From: Stenotrophomonas maltophilia
GTDB lineage: Bacteria > Pseudomonadota > Gammaproteobacteria > Xanthomonadales > Xanthomonadaceae
Direction: 5' to 3'
Assembly: GCF_003205835.1 (NCBI RefSeq)
Contig: NZ_CP029773.1
Span: 1,706,501 to 1,770,500, forward strand
Length of the DNA: 64,000 nucleotides
The position numbers and the translations under genes were made by a program. The notes beneath the pieces were generated by a model, which had not been told where the DNA came from, ran no database searches, and worked only from the letters and a program-made list of their open reading frames with translations. Of this stretch, positions 61,775 to 64,000 are shown one piece after another; position 1 is the stretch's first letter; the number at the start of each line of letters is the position of its first letter.

Positions 61775-63501
61775 AGACGCTGATCGTCCGCCCCCTGTTG
61801 CTGCTCGGCCTGCTGCTGAGCCCGATTGCCTGGGCCGACAGCCCGGCGCGTGCCGAGCGCCCCGATGGCGCGGCCATTGCCAGCGGCCATGCGCTGGCCA
61901 CCCAGGCGGGCATCGACATCCTGGCGCAGGGCGGCAACGCCTTCGATGCCGCGGTGGCGGTATCGTCCACGCTGGCGGTGGTCGAGCCGATCAGTTCCGG
62001 CCTGGGCGGCGGTGGCTTCTTCCTGCTGCACGACGCGGCTACCGGCAAGGATGTGATGCTGGATGCGCGCGAGACCGCACCGGCCGCTGCGACCCCGCAG
62101 GCGTTCCTCGACAAGCAGGGCAACCTCGACCGTGACCGCTCGGTCAACGGTGCCTGGTCGGCCGGTATTCCTGGTCTGCCCGCAGCGCTGGTCGAGCTGT
62201 CGGCCAAGCACGGCAAGCTGCCATTGGCGACCTCGCTGCAGCCGGCGATCCGCATCGCGCGCGAAGGCTTCCCGGTGTACGACCGCATGGCCAAGGGCTA
62301 TGCCTCGCGCCGTGAAGTGATGGAGCGCTATCCCGGAACGCGCGAGGTCTACCTGCGCAACGGCAAGCCGATCGCCAGCGGTGACCTGTTCAAGCAGCCG
62401 GAGCTGGCACAGACGCTGGAGCGCCTGGCCGCAGGTGGTTTCGATGGCTTCTACAAGGGCCAGACCGGAACGCTGTTGCTGGCCGGCGTGAAGCAGGCCG
62501 GCGGCAAGTGGACCGCTGAAGAGCTGGCCGGTTACCGCGTGAAGCAGCGCGAGCCGATCGTGTTCAACTACAACGGCTGGAAGATCACCACCGCGCCGCC
62601 GCCGTCGTCCGGTGGCATCGCGCTGGCCAGCATGCTGCAGATCCTGGAGGGCTGGGATATCAAGAAGATGGACCCGGCGCACCGCACCCACCTGGTGGTG
62701 GAGTCGATGCGTCGCGCCTACCGCGACCGCACCTTCTTCCTCGGCGATCCGGACTTCGTGCAGATCCCGCAGAAGGTGCTGACCAGCAAGGACTATGCAC
62801 AGGGCCTGCGGGCGACCATCCATCCGGAGAAGGCCACGCCCAGCGACCTGCTGTCGGGCAACCCGACGCCGCTGGAAGACGACGAGACCACGCACTTCTC
62901 GATCATCGACCGCGACGGCAACCGCGTCGGCGCCACCCAGACCGTCAACCTGCTGTACGGCTCGGGGCTGATTCCCAAGGGCACCGGCGTGCTGCTGAAC
63001 AACGAGATGGACGACTTCGCGCTGAAGCCGGGCACGCCCAATGCGTTCGGCGTGATGGGCTATGAAGCCAATGCGCCGAAGCCGGGCAAGCGCATGCTCA
63101 GCTCGATGACGCCGACCTTCATGGAGAACGCCGACAAGGTGGTGGTGCTGGGCACCCCGGGTGGCAGCCGCATCATCACCATGGTGCTGCTGGGCATCCT
63201 CGGCTACGACGACGGCCTGGATGCGCAGCAGGTTGCCGCACTGCCGCGCTACCACCACCAGTGGCTGCCGGACCTGATCGAAGCCGAGGACGATGCGTTC
63301 GACGCGGCGACGGTGAAGCAGCTGCAGGCGATGGGCCACAAAATCGACCTGCCCGGCGATGTCGCCGCAGGCGGCCGTGGGTCCAGTCACGTGTGGGGCA
63401 ACCTGCAGACCGTGGAATGGGACCGCAAGACGAACACGCTGTTCGGCGGCAGCGATCCCCGTAACCCGGTGGGCAGCGCCCAGGTCGTACCAGCACGCTG
63501 A
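61771..63501 (+). CDS. ggt: Gamma-glutamyltransferase
   Basis: A 576-residue periplasmic Ntn hydrolase cleaving glutathione and other gamma-glutamyl compounds. The signal peptide (MKTLIVRPLLLLGLLLSPIAW) ends before ADSP. GGNAFDAAVAVSSTLAVVEP and SSGLGGGGFFLL are large-subunit signatures; autocleavage occurs before Thr373 in DDETTHFSIID, whose Thr becomes the nucleophile. MLSSMTPTF and GTPGGSRIITMV line the active site. It is coupled to yfhL by 4 bp. Confidence 0.94.
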   Translation: MKTLIVRPLLLLGLLLSPIAWADSPARAERPDGAAIASGHALATQAGIDILAQGGNAFDAAVAVSSTLAVVEPISSGLGGGGFFLLHDAATGKDVMLDARETAPAAATPQAFLDKQGNLDRDRSVNGAWSAGIPGLPAALVELSAKHGKLPLATSLQPAIRIAREGFPVYDRMAKGYASRREVMERYPGTREVYLRNGKPIASGDLFKQPELAQTLERLAAGGFDGFYKGQTGTLLLAGVKQAGGKWTAEELAGYRVKQREPIVFNYNGWKITTAPPPSSGGIALASMLQILEGWDIKKMDPAHRTHLVVESMRRAYRDRTFFLGDPDFVQIPQKVLTSKDYAQGLRATIHPEKATPSDLLSGNPTPLEDDETTHFSIIDRDGNRVGATQTVNLLYGSGLIPKGTGVLLNNEMDDFALKPGTPNAFGVMGYEANAPKPGKRMLSSMTPTFMENADKVVVLGTPGGSRIITMVLLGILGYDDGLDAQQVAALPRYHHQWLPDLIEAEDDAFDAATVKQLQAMGHKIDLPGDVAAGGRGSSHVWGNLQTVEWDRKTNTLFGGSDPRNPVGSAQVVPAR

Positions 63502-63505
63502 TACG

Positions 63506-63528
63506 GTAGCGCCGGCCGCTGGCCGGCA
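63506..63528. repeat. SMAG palindrome, single copy
   Basis: GTAGCGCCGGCCGCTGG and its own complement, 4 bp after the ggt stop codon. Confidence 0.8.
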
Positions 63529-63545
63529 ATCTGGCAGATCCCTGA

Positions 63546-63571
63546 AACCCCGCCTTTGCCGGCGGGGTTTT
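63546..63571 (+). terminator. Rho-independent terminator after ggt
   Basis: CCCCGCC pairs with GGCGGGG around TTTGCC, followed by TTTTC. It separates ggt from the next gene. Confidence 0.85.
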
Positions 63572-63621
63572 CAGTTTCCTTTCTAGCGATTATTTAACGA
63601 GCCGGCGCCGATAATCGACAC

Positions 63622-64000
63622 ATGAAACTCTGGTCTATTCGTGGAAACTCGCAGCGCCTTGATGGCGGCGCGATGTTCGGCAACGCGCCGCGTGCGTTGT
63701 GGGAAAAATGGGCGGCACCTGACGAGCTCAATCGCATCGAGCTGGCCTGCCGTGCGCTGCTTGCCAGCCCGCTGGAAGGCAAGACGGTGCTGTTTGAAAC
63801 CGGCATCGGTGCATTCTTCGATCCGCGCATGCGTGAGCGCTATGGCGTGCAGGAAAGCCAGCACGTGCTGATCGATTCGTTGCGCGAAGCCGGCTTCGAG
63901 CATGAAGACATTGACGTGGTGGTACTCAGCCACCTGCACTTCGATCATGCCGGTGGACTGCTGGCGGCGTGGAGCGAAGGACGCGAGCCGGAACTGCTGT
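63622..64000 (+). CDS. Metallo-beta-lactamase-fold hydrolase, 3' end outside the window
   Basis: The first 126 residues of an MBL-fold protein. The zinc motif HLHFDHAGG is visible near residue 105, after [16 protein letters not shown]. No signal peptide is present. Substrates in this family range from glyoxalase-type thioesters to lactones, so no specific role is proposed. Confidence 0.85.
   Translation, partial: MKLWSIRGNSQRLDGGAMFGNAPRALWEKWAAPDELNRIELACRALLASPLEGKTVLFETGIGAFFDPRMRERYGVQESQHVLIDSLREAGFEHEDIDVVVLSHLHFDHAGGLLAAWSEGREPELL

Overview
The window is a GC-rich (by eye about two thirds G+C), densely coded chromosomal segment. It reads as a member of the Stenotrophomonas maltophilia group (Xanthomonadaceae). 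Three things point there: many short extragenic palindromes that begin GTAG, the known SMAG repeats of S. maltophilia; an Entner-Doudoroff operon of the order zwf-glk-pgl-edd-eda; and TonB receptors and secreted or lipoprotein hydrolases of the kind usual in this family. There is no prophage, integron or CRISPR array. The only recognisable insertion sequence is one decayed IS3-type copy.

Layout. Positions 1-14500 are an accessory, surface-oriented stretch. It holds a phospholipase C translationally coupled to a TonB receptor (candidate Pho box), an OmpA-domain lipoprotein, a two-gene cytochrome c operon with a perfect FNR-type site, a lipoprotein alpha/beta hydrolase (second candidate Pho box), an MFS carrier, a second hydrolase, a siderophore-type TonB receptor, and a divergent pirin/LysR pair. 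Positions 14500-22700 carry a repeat-rich gap, three identical tRNA-Arg(ACG) genes, thiD, phoH, prxQ-gcvR and dapA with a BamC-like lipoprotein gene; the prxQ/gcvR/dapA/bamC order is also that of E. coli. Positions 22700-36500 hold fdxA, a sugar porter, tRNA-Glu(CTC), pcnB-folK-panB-panC-panD-pgi, a RegBA/PrrBA-type redox two-component pair, ispG, a PAP2 phosphatase and a GacA-type regulator.

Positions 36500-45600 form the glucose catabolism block: eda, a decayed IS, edd, pgl, glk and zwf, with a divergent MsmK/UgpC-type sugar ABC ATPase. Positions 45600-51000 form the succinate dehydrogenase block: ygfZ, an SdhAF4-like gene, sdhCDAB, sdhE and ygfX. The rest is lolC/E-lolD, yggX-mutY, ftsY, htpG, rsmD-coaD, a YfhL ferredoxin and gamma-glutamyltransferase, ending in a partial metallo-beta-lactamase-fold gene.

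The most unusual feature is intergenic. There are eight long hairpins of about 100-180 bp (called A to I below, with C unused). They share a conserved core, but each has its own outer stem, mostly perfectly self-complementary. They occur as four inverted pairs whose facing ends share a GACAGTTTCC-like motif. Several are flanked by hexanucleotide tandem repeats and SMAG elements. Two stems 45 kb apart differ by a compensatory base-pair change. One pair encloses eda, and in that pair the IS has split one hairpin arm with a 3-bp target duplication. Other observations are a tRNA promoter and tRNA 5' end buried in the 3' end of an upstream CDS, and two nearly identical LacI-type operators that may link the MFS gene with the glucose/ABC block.
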